In this document: positions 50,854 through 59,769 of the stretch, one piece after another
Layout of the letters: every line of letters starts with the position of its first letter
Position numbering within the stretch: position 1 is the first letter of the stretch
Source: Verrucomicrobiota bacterium
GTDB taxonomy: Bacteria; Verrucomicrobiota; Verrucomicrobiia; Chthoniobacterales; SZAS-18
Assembly: GCA_018240025.1 (NCBI GenBank)
Contig: JAFEGM010000003.1
Span: forward strand, 1 to 64,000
Direction of reading: 5' to 3'
DNA: 64,000 nt
Notes under the pieces: generated by a model
Database searches by the model: none
The model's input: the letters and a program-made list of their open reading frames with translations, nothing else
What the model was told of the DNA's origin: nothing
Position numbers and translations under genes: made by a program

Positions 50854-52452
50854 TCACGCCGGGATCGCCCGTCCTGCCGGAGCCGGCAGCGGCGGCTGCT
50901 TGCGCTTCGGTTCCTCCTCGGGCATCTGCGCTGCGGTCGCGCGCAGGTAATCCATCAGAACCATGAAGGCGTGACGTACGCGGAAGGTCTGCATGAAGAG
51001 CAAGGCAATGCCACCCAGCGCGATGGTGGCCTGAAAGATGGACGAAACGAAGACGCCGGCCGTGTATTCCACCTGGAAAGCACCGCCGAGCACGATGACG
51101 GCAAAGAGAAACCGGAACGACATGATCGGCACGCTGGCACTGATCCTCGTCACCCATCCCAGCAATCCGCCGAGCAGCAGCCCGACCCCGAAGGTGCCGA
51201 CAATCCCGAAGTTCGCATAGCCCTCGTTCAGGAACCCAAACCCGACGGAAGTCTGCGTTTCCTCACTGTTCTCCACGATGCCGTAGTGCACCGCCAGGAC
51301 GTTGTTGCCGAAGTGCGCCTTGACCTTGCTGGGCAAAAAGACGCGCGGGATGAGCAACTCGGGAATGTGCGAATAGGTCAGTCCGTTCAAATGCGGCACC
51401 ATCGCCGGCGTGGCGTACTGGATATAAAGAAAGAGATGCATCAGGCTGGAGCGTTCCCACAGCCGTTTGCTGCTCATGGTCTCCTCCTTCTTCTCTTCGG
51501 TGGATTTGTTGAATTCGTCGGCCAGCGCCTGTACGGAGTGGCCCACCCAATCGACGAAAAACAGGGGATACTCCTGCAAGGCCACGGGGCGCCACATCTG
51601 CTCAGACCAATACTGTTCGCGCTGAGCGGACTTGCCGAGGTTGGCGAAGTAGGTCAGGACCATGGTCACTACCAGGGTCAGCCAGGGAATCCGCGCCCGG
51701 CCCAAACCGTAGCCGAGGAAGGCCGTCAGGAACATCGACATGCCGTTCACCAGCAGCATGCCTGTGAAGGTCACAAAGGCTGAAGCAATGAGAACGCCCA
51801 GATAGGCTGCGCGTTCGACGCCATTCAGGACGCCGGCGCCGTGCTGGTAGCCGAAGTAGAAGATGGACAGCGTCGAAATGCCGAGCACGACGCCTCGCAC
51901 CACGGCGAAGCCCTCGACGTCGACCGCGAGGTAGCCGGGATAAACGGCGAGATTGAACAGAAGCGCGCCGACATGGAAGCCCCAGAAGATCCAGCGGCCG
52001 CTGTTCATTGGCAGCATGCGGGCGGCCACGGGAGGCAACTGACGGTGTCGCACCTGGGGCCACCAAGCCAGGGTGCCGAAACCGAGCGCCAGAGCCACCG
52101 TCAACGCGCCGACGAATTGGTACGAAGGAGGAAAGAGCACGACGATCGGGTGCTCGAACACCAGTGGGAAGGCGTAGGCCCAGATGGCCGTCATGGTGAA
52201 GAGAGGCCAGATCGGCAGGCCCTTGGCTTTGCCCGTGCACCAAAGGTACCAGGGAAACAACGCGGCCACCAGAACCAAGAGGGCCCCGGCCAGGCTCTCC
52301 AGAGGCAGATTGAAGCCAAGCACGAGCATCATCCCGAGCATCCCGGATGACACCATCCAGAAGTACCGCGTGAAGCTGTCGATCCGGGCGGCAGCCACGT
52401 CCTGGAAAGTGGTCAAATACCTCGCGATCGCGACTGGATCTGCTTGCGCCAT
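50854..52452 (-). CDS. polytopic membrane protein, Wzy/O-antigen polymerase-like
   Basis: A 532-residue integral membrane protein with about ten to twelve hydrophobic segments (for example MLVLGFNLPLESLAGALLVL, GVLIASAFVTFTGMLLVNGM, VGTFGVGLLLGGLLGWVT). A large soluble loop lies around residues 270-400 and includes NKSTEEKKEETMSSKRLWER and FGFLNEGYANFGIVG, a G-x-x-x-E-x-Y-x-N-F-G pattern seen in O-antigen polymerase and oligosaccharide-repeat proteins. In this sugar locus a polymerase role is the best guess. There is no flippase gene (Wzx) in the window. Confidence 0.7.
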   Translation of the reverse strand: MAQADPVAIARYLTTFQDVAAARIDSFTRYFWMVSSGMLGMMLVLGFNLPLESLAGALLVLVAALFPWYLWCTGKAKGLPIWPLFTMTAIWAYAFPLVFEHPIVVLFPPSYQFVGALTVALALGFGTLAWWPQVRHRQLPPVAARMLPMNSGRWIFWGFHVGALLFNLAVYPGYLAVDVEGFAVVRGVVLGISTLSIFYFGYQHGAGVLNGVERAAYLGVLIASAFVTFTGMLLVNGMSMFLTAFLGYGLGRARIPWLTLVVTMVLTYFANLGKSAQREQYWSEQMWRPVALQEYPLFFVDWVGHSVQALADEFNKSTEEKKEETMSSKRLWERSSLMHLFLYIQYATPAMVPHLNGLTYSHIPELLIPRVFLPSKVKAHFGNNVLAVHYGIVENSEETQTSVGFGFLNEGYANFGIVGTFGVGLLLGGLLGWVTRISASVPIMSFRFLFAVIVLGGAFQVEYTAGVFVSSIFQATIALGGIALLFMQTFRVRHAFMVLMDYLRATAAQMPEEEPKRKQPPLPAPAGRAIPA

Positions 52453-52517
52453 GGGGGTAATGGGAGGCCGCCGGCGGTCACGTCAAGTGATTGGAAGCCG
52501 GAAGGTGCGGGTGCGGT

Positions 52518-53375
52518 TCAGGAGTGACCGTAACTGGCGGCGAGGCTCGGGCCGACGAAGAAGTTGGTAAACGAGGCCACGACCTCCGCGCGAGTCAGGA
52601 CCCTGCGGAGGGTGACGTCGGTCGCCACGTAGCGATGTCTGGCCAGCAGGTCGTAGATGGGGCCACCCTGGTCGCCGGTCTCGATGTACAAGCAATCGAT
52701 CGCCGAGGCCGTCAGCAGGTCGGTGGCTCCCTGCAGCGCCGGCAGCTCATGCCCCTCTGTATCGAGCTTCCAGAACCGAATGCGCTGGATCCCGGAATGG
52801 TTGGCGAACTGATCGAGGGGGACGATTTCGATGTCGATCGCCCGCTCGCCGACGGCCTCAGCCGCGACGCAGTTCTTCGCGCCCTCCTTAAAATCGAAGG
52901 CAAAGGTGAGCAGGCGGGAACGACCCGGCTGAGCGCCGAGGGCCACCGGCGCCACCGTCACCCGTGACTCGCCGTTCGCCACGAGGCATTCCTCCAGCCA
53001 GCCCCGTGCCGCCGGCGTGGGTTCGAAAGCATGAATCCGGGCAGCCTCTCCGTAGAGGAGGTACATGAGGATCATCTGCCCGATGTTGGCCCCCGAATCG
53101 ACCACCACGGAGCCCGGCTCCAGGAGCTGGCGGAGCAGGGCGCGCAGCCCCGGTTCCTCGTATTCCCCATACGCCAGCCAACGATGGGTGGCATTGGCAA
53201 GGTTCAGCTTCCAGCGGTAGCGGCCGAAGTCCACCCAGCACAGGCCGCGTCGGGCGAGCTGACGGGCAAAGACCCGCTCGCACAGCCCCAGCTTGTGGCG
53301 GGCGCTCAGCGAGCGCGCCAGACGCAGAGACCAGGACGCCGGCAGCGTCGGCAGTTCAGGCACAGCGGAATTCAT
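52518..53375 (-). CDS. FkbM-family methyltransferase
   Basis: A 285-residue SAM-dependent enzyme from the ATG giving MNSAVPELPTLPASW. The SAM-binding loop is VVVDSGANIGQMILMYLLYG, followed by RIHAFEPTPAARGWLEE; later come FWKLDTEGHELPALQGAT and DCLYIETG, the usual FkbM pattern. It probably O-methylates a sugar of the polymer. It is the first of three FkbM-type genes in this locus. The upstream frame extension is low-complexity and rejected. Confidence 0.9.
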   Translation of the reverse strand: MNSAVPELPTLPASWSLRLARSLSARHKLGLCERVFARQLARRGLCWVDFGRYRWKLNLANATHRWLAYGEYEEPGLRALLRQLLEPGSVVVDSGANIGQMILMYLLYGEAARIHAFEPTPAARGWLEECLVANGESRVTVAPVALGAQPGRSRLLTFAFDFKEGAKNCVAAEAVGERAIDIEIVPLDQFANHSGIQRIRFWKLDTEGHELPALQGATDLLTASAIDCLYIETGDQGGPIYDLLARHRYVATDVTLRRVLTRAEVVASFTNFFVGPSLAASYGHS

Positions 53376-53495
53376 GCAATTGGGTCGAGCTCGAGGATCC
53401 GCGGCCGGGGCGGCACGATGCGGTGGAACCGCCGACGGGATGATTGGCACGGGTGGAACGCTTCGCGCAACGCCGATGTGGCGCGGAGTATGCAC

Positions 53496-54506
53496 CTATG
53501 ACTGGGCGGTCGCGGTCGCGGCCCGGGGTGGGCGCAGGAAGGGGCGCTCGAAGGCCCGGTAAAACAGCCAGCCCGCCGCCACCGAGACGCTGAGCTGGAG
53601 CGCCTGGAGCCCGATCTCCGCCCACGGACTCTTGGGCATCCCGGTGAGCCACCGCAGCGCAAAGCAGGCCACGGGAACGTGCAGGAGATAGATACTGTAG
53701 GAGCATTCCCCCACGAGCCGCAGGCCGGCCGGCACCGGCTGGGGCCAGGTGCGGAAGAAGATGAGCAGGCCCAGGGTGAGAAGCGCCACCGCCCAGTGGA
53801 GCGGATCTTCCCCGCGCGCGGCCGCCAGCGTAAAAAACCCGACGCAGCTGCCGAAGATCGTCAGAGCGGCCCCAGGGCGTGCGGGCAGGAACAGCGCCAC
53901 CAAACCCAGGGCAAACAACGGCCAGAGCGGCAGGAAAAAGAGCGGCCCGCTGCCGGCTGGGAACCAAAGCGCGAGGACGGTCGCGAGCAGAGAGATCCCC
54001 ACCAGCGCCGGAATCCGCCAGGAAGCTCGGAAACAAAGGGCCAGCGCGACCAGGACGTAGAACGCGAGTTCGAAGCTCAGCGACCAGTAGACCCAATTGA
54101 TCGGCTGGACCTTCGTCACCGGAGCCGTGACGAGGGCCAGCGTGGCCAGCCACTCCGCGAGAGAGCGCGGCAGGGCGGTCACGTCGTTGACTCCGGCGAC
54201 CGCCCGGCGGACCAGGATCAGGGCGACAATCAAGGCCACGCTGGCCCAGTAAGCGGGGAAAATGCGCCGGGCCCTTCGGGTCAGGAAATCCCCCGGCGCA
54301 GGAGCGCGGAGCGCCGCGATCCCGATGCAGTAGCCGCTCAGAACGAAGAAGACCGGAACCCCCGCGTGCCCGAACTTCCAAAAGGCCTTCCAGACTCCGA
54401 GCCAGTCGGGGAGGGGCCCGACGTAGGGGAGCTCATTGAAGTGAAACATCGCGACCGCACAGGCGGCCAGCCCGCGGAGAGCATCGATCCAGCCGAGTCT
54501 AGTCAT
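53496..54506 (-). CDS. acyltransferase 3 family membrane protein
   Basis: A 336-residue polytopic protein with about ten transmembrane segments. The N-terminus RLGWIDALRGLAACAVAMFH holds the R-x10-H active-site pattern of the acyltransferase 3 (OafA/NodX) family, followed by VPVFFVLSGYCIG, and later INWVYWSLSFELAFYVLVAL and a C-terminal LLHVPVACF. It should move an acyl group, often acetyl, onto a sugar across the inner membrane. It sits 15 bases after a glycosyltransferase-like gene. Confidence 0.92.
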   Translation of the reverse strand: MTRLGWIDALRGLAACAVAMFHFNELPYVGPLPDWLGVWKAFWKFGHAGVPVFFVLSGYCIGIAALRAPAPGDFLTRRARRIFPAYWASVALIVALILVRRAVAGVNDVTALPRSLAEWLATLALVTAPVTKVQPINWVYWSLSFELAFYVLVALALCFRASWRIPALVGISLLATVLALWFPAGSGPLFFLPLWPLFALGLVALFLPARPGAALTIFGSCVGFFTLAAARGEDPLHWAVALLTLGLLIFFRTWPQPVPAGLRLVGECSYSIYLLHVPVACFALRWLTGMPKSPWAEIGLQALQLSVSVAAGWLFYRAFERPFLRPPRAATATAQS

Positions 54507-54521
54507 GGCCAGCGAGTGGCT

Positions 54522-55484
54522 TCAAGCGAGCGTCTCGGGAACGCCGGCACGGCGCAACACCGTGCGCCAGTTCCGACGGAAGTAGGCGCGCTTCGAACCG
54601 GCTACGTAGTGGTGCATGACGGCGGCGCATTCCCCATCTTCCGGCGGAACGGGGAGCGTGATGTAGTCGGCGGCCGGGGCGACGGCGCACGACGCTCGGG
54701 CGGCCAGCATCGCGACTATGCCCTGTTCGAGGTAGTAGCTCGAACGACCGCGCTCGGTGAGGGCCGCACACCAGCGCTCGATCTCGTCCCAATCGAACGC
54801 CTCGCTCTGCCATCCGGTCAGTCCGACGTTGCACAGCGCGGGCAGTTGCGCCCCGCAAAGCGCCTCCAAACGGGCGCGGGGATAGCCGTACGACTCCTCG
54901 CAGTCGACCGCATGGAGCGGTCGGTCGGGGGCGCGCAGCCAGTCGAGCAGGAACTGCGGCCGCCGGAAGAACAGGAGATCGGAATCGAGCACCAGCTTCC
55001 AGCCCGTGGAGCCGACGTGCGGATCCGTCAGCTTACGGATGTGCGGATACACGTCCCACCTGCTGCGCAGGACCGGGTAGCGCTCGCGCGGGAGGCAGGC
55101 TTCCAACTTGGCCAGCGTTTCTTCGCGCTGGACGACCCGCAGGTCCACCGTCACCCGTCGCAAGGCTTCGACGCCCACCTCGTCCAGCGTGCCGTCGTCG
55201 TACACCACCGCTCGAACCGGCGTGGCCGCGGCGGTGGCAAACGACCAGAGGCAGAAGGCGGCCTGATCCCAATAGTTGCGTCCGGTCAGGAGGGAAAGCT
55301 CGACCGCCGCCGCGCCGGTGTCGGTTCGAGGTGCAGGGAGACAGGCCGCCCGCTGACGCATCTGCCGCCGGCCCCTTGCGTCTCGAGCCTGCTGCAGCGG
55401 CCCGCCCTCGAGCCAGGATCTTTTCAAGGCCGAAAGCGGCCGATGCCAGACCAGGTAGAGAATTCTGCCGGGGGTCAGAGCCAT
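54522..55484 (-). CDS. putative glycosyltransferase (GT-A-like)
   Basis: A 320-residue protein. The segment WKLVLDSDLLFFRRPQFLLD contains a DxD-type motif (Asp-Ser-Asp), and the surrounding layout (AVVYDDGTLDEVGVEALRR; NVGLTGWQ; YYLEQGIVAMLA) resembles GT-A-fold glycosyltransferases that handle nucleotide sugars. I cannot name the family. Its position in the sugar locus supports the role. The start is the ATG 31 bases after the preceding gene's stop. Confidence 0.7.
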   Translation of the reverse strand: MALTPGRILYLVWHRPLSALKRSWLEGGPLQQARDARGRRQMRQRAACLPAPRTDTGAAAVELSLLTGRNYWDQAAFCLWSFATAAATPVRAVVYDDGTLDEVGVEALRRVTVDLRVVQREETLAKLEACLPRERYPVLRSRWDVYPHIRKLTDPHVGSTGWKLVLDSDLLFFRRPQFLLDWLRAPDRPLHAVDCEESYGYPRARLEALCGAQLPALCNVGLTGWQSEAFDWDEIERWCAALTERGRSSYYLEQGIVAMLAARASCAVAPAADYITLPVPPEDGECAAVMHHYVAGSKRAYFRRNWRTVLRRAGVPETLA

Positions 55485-55515
55485 GCTGGTGCAGCTGGTG
55501 AGCGTCCGCCCTGCA

Positions 55516-56778
55516 TCAGGCCGAGCACTGCTCGAGAAGGTGGACGAACTTGGCCGTCATCTCGGCGGCCCCGAAGCTCGCGCCTTTGGGGCAGGGGGAA
55601 AGGGAGCCGCGGACGAGTTGGAGCAGAAAGTCGGCGACCATCTCCTCGGAAGCGCTTCCGGTCAGATCTGCCACCCATGCGCCGGCCGCCTCCAGCCGGG
55701 CACGGGGCGGAGTATTGGGATGAAACAGCGACAGAACCGGTCGGCCCGCCGCTACGCTGGGCTCGAGCTTCGAGGGCACGTAGCTCGCATCGGCCGATCC
55801 GAAAACGAGCAGAGCGGCGGCATCGTGCCAGCATTTCAAGGCGCTGAAGTACGGAACGCGCGAGCGCTGTTCCGTCACGGTTTTCGTCAATCCGTGGGCC
55901 CGCGCTTCCTGCGTGACCAAACCTTCCCCGCTGGGGTTCGGGGCGTAGGTCGTCCCGACGAAATGCACTGCCAGGCGGGCTGCGGCCTGGTCGCGCGCCA
56001 GCGCCAGCTGAAGCCCCTTGAAGAACGTGCGCAAGGGCGGCAGAAACGGAGCCTCGACGATGCCGGTACAAACGAGATGGAGGCGGCCGTCGGCCGGATC
56101 GAAGACCTCCTGGCGGCCGAATTCCCGGCCGACGCGCAGGTCTTCCTCGCTGGCTCCGAACGGCAGCACGGAGAAGCGTTGGGCCTCCACCTCGGGATAG
56201 CGTGCGCGCAGCATTCTCGGATAGGCCTCGGAGACGCAAACACAGTGTGCGGCGCCGCGCACGGCTCGCGGTTCGAGCATCGCCGCCTGCCATTGCGCCA
56301 GGCGATACTTCCAGCCGCCTGGCCGCGCCGAGTTTCCACGGCTCGCCGGCTCCGCCAGCCAGGGATCGTGAAAGTCCAGGAGGTAAGGCAAGCCGTGCGT
56401 CTTGCGCCAGCGCGGTCCGAGCGCCATCACGGTGAACTGCGCGGTGGAGAAGAAGGCGGCGTCGAACTTCCGCTGCCGGAGCAACTCGCTTCCCCTGCGG
56501 GCCATCGCCGGCAACACGCGCAGGCCGAGCGTGCCCAGCCCGAGACGACGAGTCCAGGCGTGCGGGAGCGCGTCCACCCGGATGATCTCGAGGTCGCGGG
56601 GGTAGGTTTCTTCGAGGGTGGCGTCGAGCGTCGCCCCCTGGACCGAGACCGGCGAGGCCGCGAGCACCACAGGCTCCCAGCCACGGGCGCGCAGGTAGGG
56701 CAACATGGTCCGCACCCGCTGGTGGTCCGGCGCATTGACCGGAGGAAAGTGGGGACTGACCAGCAGCAGGCGTTTCAT
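55516..56778 (-). CDS. family 4-like glycosyltransferase
   Basis: A 420-residue protein from the ATG giving MKRLLLVSPHFPPVNAPDHQ, a start typical of WcaI-like GT-B enzymes. Further elements: LPYLRARGWEPVVLA, LPYLLDFHDPWLAEPASRG, VCVSEAYPRML and YVPSKLEPSVAAGRPVL. The last replaces the classical EX7E acidic pair in part, so its mechanism may differ from typical family 4 members. The frame upstream of the ATG is discarded. It is separated by 121 bases from the preceding FkbM gene. Confidence 0.85.
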   Translation of the reverse strand: MKRLLLVSPHFPPVNAPDHQRVRTMLPYLRARGWEPVVLAASPVSVQGATLDATLEETYPRDLEIIRVDALPHAWTRRLGLGTLGLRVLPAMARRGSELLRQRKFDAAFFSTAQFTVMALGPRWRKTHGLPYLLDFHDPWLAEPASRGNSARPGGWKYRLAQWQAAMLEPRAVRGAAHCVCVSEAYPRMLRARYPEVEAQRFSVLPFGASEEDLRVGREFGRQEVFDPADGRLHLVCTGIVEAPFLPPLRTFFKGLQLALARDQAAARLAVHFVGTTYAPNPSGEGLVTQEARAHGLTKTVTEQRSRVPYFSALKCWHDAAALLVFGSADASYVPSKLEPSVAAGRPVLSLFHPNTPPRARLEAAGAWVADLTGSASEEMVADFLLQLVRGSLSPCPKGASFGAAEMTAKFVHLLEQCSA

Positions 56779-56899
56779 GCGTCGTGGCGGGGCCTGAGAG
56801 GGCGGCGGAAGAAAGCGGCGGCTGGACCCGGCGGAAGCAAACTCAGCCCTGCGCTCGAAGGCGCCGCCGCGAGACGGAGGGGCCGGCGACAGCCGCTTT

Positions 56900-57727
56900 T
56901 CAGCGTCGCCTTGCGTGGATGTGGCTGACGCCTGCCTCCGCTGCGGCCGATGCTCCGGAGCCCGCCAGGAGCTGAATTCCGTAGCCGCATTCTTCCAGAA
57001 AGTGACTGCAATCCCGCAACAGGGCGGGGGAGTGGATCTCGGCAAAAATCTCCGGGTGCAGGGTCGAAAGGAGCTGGCGTGCGCCCTGGAGCGCCTGGAG
57101 TTCTGCTCCCTCGACGTCGAGCTTGATCAGTTGTGGCGGCGGGATGGCGCCCGTCTGCAGGAGCTGGTCGAGGGAGCGGACCTGAACCTGAAGGCGGGCG
57201 CTTCCGCGTTGCCCGGCGGCGTCGCCCGACTCCAGCTTCCCCATGCTGGCGTCTTCCATGACGTCGAAACTCGCTTCCCCGTCGGCGGCGCCCACGGCTT
57301 CGCAGCGCAGCTCGATCGGCAAGGTCGGGTTCAGGGCGATCAAACCACGGATCACCTCCACGTTTCCAGGGAGCGGCTCGAAGCATACCACCCGCCCGGC
57401 TCCCTGCAGGGCCAGCACGCCCGAAACGAAGCCCCGAAACCCACCGATGTCGTAGCAGACACCGCCTCGGGGCACGGCCGCGGCGATCGCGCCCACAAAA
57501 TGGTTCTCGTAGGTGCCCGTCCAAAGGCCCTTCTCGCGCGGCAGTGAAATTCGGACTCTCAAACCGGCCCCGGGGCCCGCATTGATGGTGTGCTCGAACT
57601 CACCCGCGCCGATGAGGCGGCGGACGAGCCAGCGCTGAAAATGGGCCAGGCCGGGGATGTCCTTGATGCGGGAACGCAGGCCCCAGGGGACCAGGTTGAC
57701 GCTGCGTTGAAGGAGTTGGCGAAGCAT
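56900..57727 (-). CDS. FkbM-family methyltransferase
   Basis: A 275-residue enzyme from the ATG giving MLRQLLQRSVNLVPWGLRSR. SAM-binding residues appear in VCYDIGGFRGFVSGVLALQG and VVCFEPLPGNVEVIRGLIAL; the FkbM hallmark IKLDVEGAELQALQGA follows. It starts 4 bases after the stop of wecB, so translation is probably coupled. It is the second FkbM-type gene of the locus and probably methylates a different position or sugar. Confidence 0.9.
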   Translation of the reverse strand: MLRQLLQRSVNLVPWGLRSRIKDIPGLAHFQRWLVRRLIGAGEFEHTINAGPGAGLRVRISLPREKGLWTGTYENHFVGAIAAAVPRGGVCYDIGGFRGFVSGVLALQGAGRVVCFEPLPGNVEVIRGLIALNPTLPIELRCEAVGAADGEASFDVMEDASMGKLESGDAAGQRGSARLQVQVRSLDQLLQTGAIPPPQLIKLDVEGAELQALQGARQLLSTLHPEIFAEIHSPALLRDCSHFLEECGYGIQLLAGSGASAAAEAGVSHIHARRR

Positions 57728-57731
57728 CGGA

Positions 57732-58889
57732 TCAGGCGGGGACAAACTCTGCGAAGGGCCGGCCGGCCAGCGAGGCCACGCAGCGCTCGGCCGCGTGCCC
57801 ATCGCCATAGGGAAATGCCGGCGCGAGGTGGGGGGACGTACCTTCCAGGATTTCGTCGAGACCCCGGCGGATCGCCTCCGGGTCGCAGCCGACGAGACGG
57901 ACATGCCCGGTGCCGATCCCTTCCGGCCGCTCCGTGCACTCCCGGGTGACGAGCACGCGTTTGCCCAAGGAAGGCGCTTCCTCCTGAACGCCGCCGCTGT
58001 CCGTCAGGATGCCATCGGCGAGTTCCAGCAGGCGGAGGAAGGCGGGATACTCTTTCGGCACGGTCAGCCGCACGCGCGGATGCCCTCCCAGAACCTGACG
58101 CACGGTCTCGGCGACCTCCGGATTCGGGTGCACCGGGAGGACGAACAGGCTGTGCGGATGGGCGTCGGCGGCTCCCCGAATCGACTCGCAGAGCCGCCGC
58201 AATGGCGCGCCCACATTCTCCCGGCGGTGGGTGGTGACGAGGACGCATCTGGCCGTGGGATCCGTGGCGCGGTGAGCCACCACGGCGTGGACGTCGGCGT
58301 CCTCGATGGGACGGCGGCGCAGCAATTCGACCCCGAGGCGGACGGCGTCGATCCCGGTATTGCCCGTCACGGCCAGGCGGGCCGGGGGCACTGGCAGGCG
58401 CTCCGCACGCAGCGCCTCGGCGGCGGACGGCGTCGGCGCCCAATGCAGAGCGGCCAGCTGCCCGATGCACCGCCGATTGATCTCCTCCGGGAAGGGCGCG
58501 TAGATCGCATGCGTGCGCAGGCCCGCCTCGAGATGCGCCACCGGTGTCTTCTGGTAGAAGGCGGCCAGTGCGGCGGTCATGGCCGTGGTGGTATCTCCCT
58601 GCACCACCACCCAGTCCGGCCGGAGAGCTCGGAAGGCGCCGTCCAGCGCGGTCATGGCACGGGCGGTCAGGGACGCGAGGGATTGCCCGGGCGACATGAT
58701 GTCGAGCGCGGAGTCCACGCCGACGCCGAAGAAATCGAGGATCGGCCGCACCAGGTCGGGGTGCTGTCCGCTGAACAGGACCTGCGTTTCGAAGGTCGGA
58801 TCGGCACGCAGCGCGAGTACGAGCGGGGCGAGCTTGATCGCCTCGGGCCGGGTGCCGAAAACGACGCTGACTTTTTGCCGGGCGGACAT
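57732..58889 (-). CDS. wecB: UDP-N-acetylglucosamine 2-epimerase (non-hydrolysing)
   Basis: A 385-residue enzyme that interconverts UDP-GlcNAc and UDP-ManNAc, giving the donor for ManNAc-type sugars. Signatures: VSVVFGTRPEAIKLAPLVLA, VVVQGDTTTAMTAALAAFY, VAHLEAGLRTHAIYAPFPEE, LVTTHRRENVG, LPVHPNPEV and LTDSGGVQEEAPSLGKRVLV with RECTERPEG. Length is normal. The start is the ATG giving MSARQKV. No WecC-like dehydrogenase is in the window, so ManNAc itself may be used or the gene lies outside. Confidence 0.95.
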   Translation of the reverse strand: MSARQKVSVVFGTRPEAIKLAPLVLALRADPTFETQVLFSGQHPDLVRPILDFFGVGVDSALDIMSPGQSLASLTARAMTALDGAFRALRPDWVVVQGDTTTAMTAALAAFYQKTPVAHLEAGLRTHAIYAPFPEEINRRCIGQLAALHWAPTPSAAEALRAERLPVPPARLAVTGNTGIDAVRLGVELLRRRPIEDADVHAVVAHRATDPTARCVLVTTHRRENVGAPLRRLCESIRGAADAHPHSLFVLPVHPNPEVAETVRQVLGGHPRVRLTVPKEYPAFLRLLELADGILTDSGGVQEEAPSLGKRVLVTRECTERPEGIGTGHVRLVGCDPEAIRRGLDEILEGTSPHLAPAFPYGDGHAAERCVASLAGRPFAEFVPA

Positions 58890-58902
58890 CGGCGGGGGCG
58901 GA

Positions 58903-59769
58903 TCAGGAGCCGAGCTCGGGGTGTTCGAGCGGAAAGACGAGCATGACGTGGGGCAGTTCCGGCCACTCCGCGAGGGCCCGGCCGCTGCGCAGGGCCTTGG
59001 CGCGGAGGGTGGCCAGCCACTGCGCCGGGCTGGCTTGGGACAACTTGTCGAGCAGGTGCACCGGCACGGCCGCGTAGCGATGCCGGTCGAGAAAGCGGCA
59101 GGCCGCTTCCCGGGCTGCTTCTCCATGCAGTTCGAGCATGAGCACGGGGCGATGCTGCTCGAAGACCCGCGCGCCGTTGTGCAAGGCGGAGCACTCGGCA
59201 CCTTCGAGATCGAACTTGATGAATCCCGGGGGCGGAGCGCCGGCTTCGTCGACGAGTTCATCGACGCCCAGGCATTGAACCTTCTCCGTCGTCACATCGG
59301 CGGCCGTGGCGAAGCGCGGCGAAAGTCCGACCGGGCCGGAGGCTCCTCCCATCCCGCCGACGAACTCGATGTGCGAGTGATCCGGGCCGACGGCGGCGTG
59401 GCGAACATCGACGTTGGTCCAGCGGTTGAGCTCCGGCAGGCGGGCGACCTGACGAAAGTTCGCCTGCGAAGCCTCGATCACGAGCACCCGGCCGGTGTCG
59501 CCGACGCACTTGCGAAAAATGGCGGCGTAGAAGCCGACGAACGCCCCGCAATCCCAAGCCACGTCGCCCGCCCGGAGATAGCGCTCGAACGGGACGCGGG
59601 TAATGACGTACTCGTCGTAGTTGCCCAGCCAGTACGAGGCTTGAGAGCGGACGTCGAGATTCAGGATCGCGCCTTTGGCCGGGCCGCCCAGGACGCGGAG
59701 CGGCACCGTCTCGCCTCCCTTGAGAATGCGCAGCGCGTGCCAGAGCAGGTTCTTGGCGAGGGTCTTCAT
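58903..59769 (-). CDS. FkbM-family methyltransferase
   Basis: A 288-residue SAM-dependent enzyme: VAWDCGAFVGFYAAIFRKCV, RVLVIEASQANFRQVARLPE, GFIKFDLEGAECSALHNGAR and PVLMLELHGEAA. Here the SAM loop has CGAFVG and the later motif is KFDLEGAE, both usual variants. Its ATG overlaps the stop of the upstream glycosyltransferase by four bases and its stop lies 13 bases before wecB. Third FkbM-type gene in the locus. Confidence 0.9.
   Translation of the reverse strand: MKTLAKNLLWHALRILKGGETVPLRVLGGPAKGAILNLDVRSQASYWLGNYDEYVITRVPFERYLRAGDVAWDCGAFVGFYAAIFRKCVGDTGRVLVIEASQANFRQVARLPELNRWTNVDVRHAAVGPDHSHIEFVGGMGGASGPVGLSPRFATAADVTTEKVQCLGVDELVDEAGAPPPGFIKFDLEGAECSALHNGARVFEQHRPVLMLELHGEAAREAACRFLDRHRYAAVPVHLLDKLSQASPAQWLATLRAKALRSGRALAEWPELPHVMLVFPLEHPELGS

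Noticed and set aside
53679-55847. 722-residue plus-strand open frame
   Set aside because: Antisense to the acyltransferase and glycosyltransferase genes; charged low-complexity translation.
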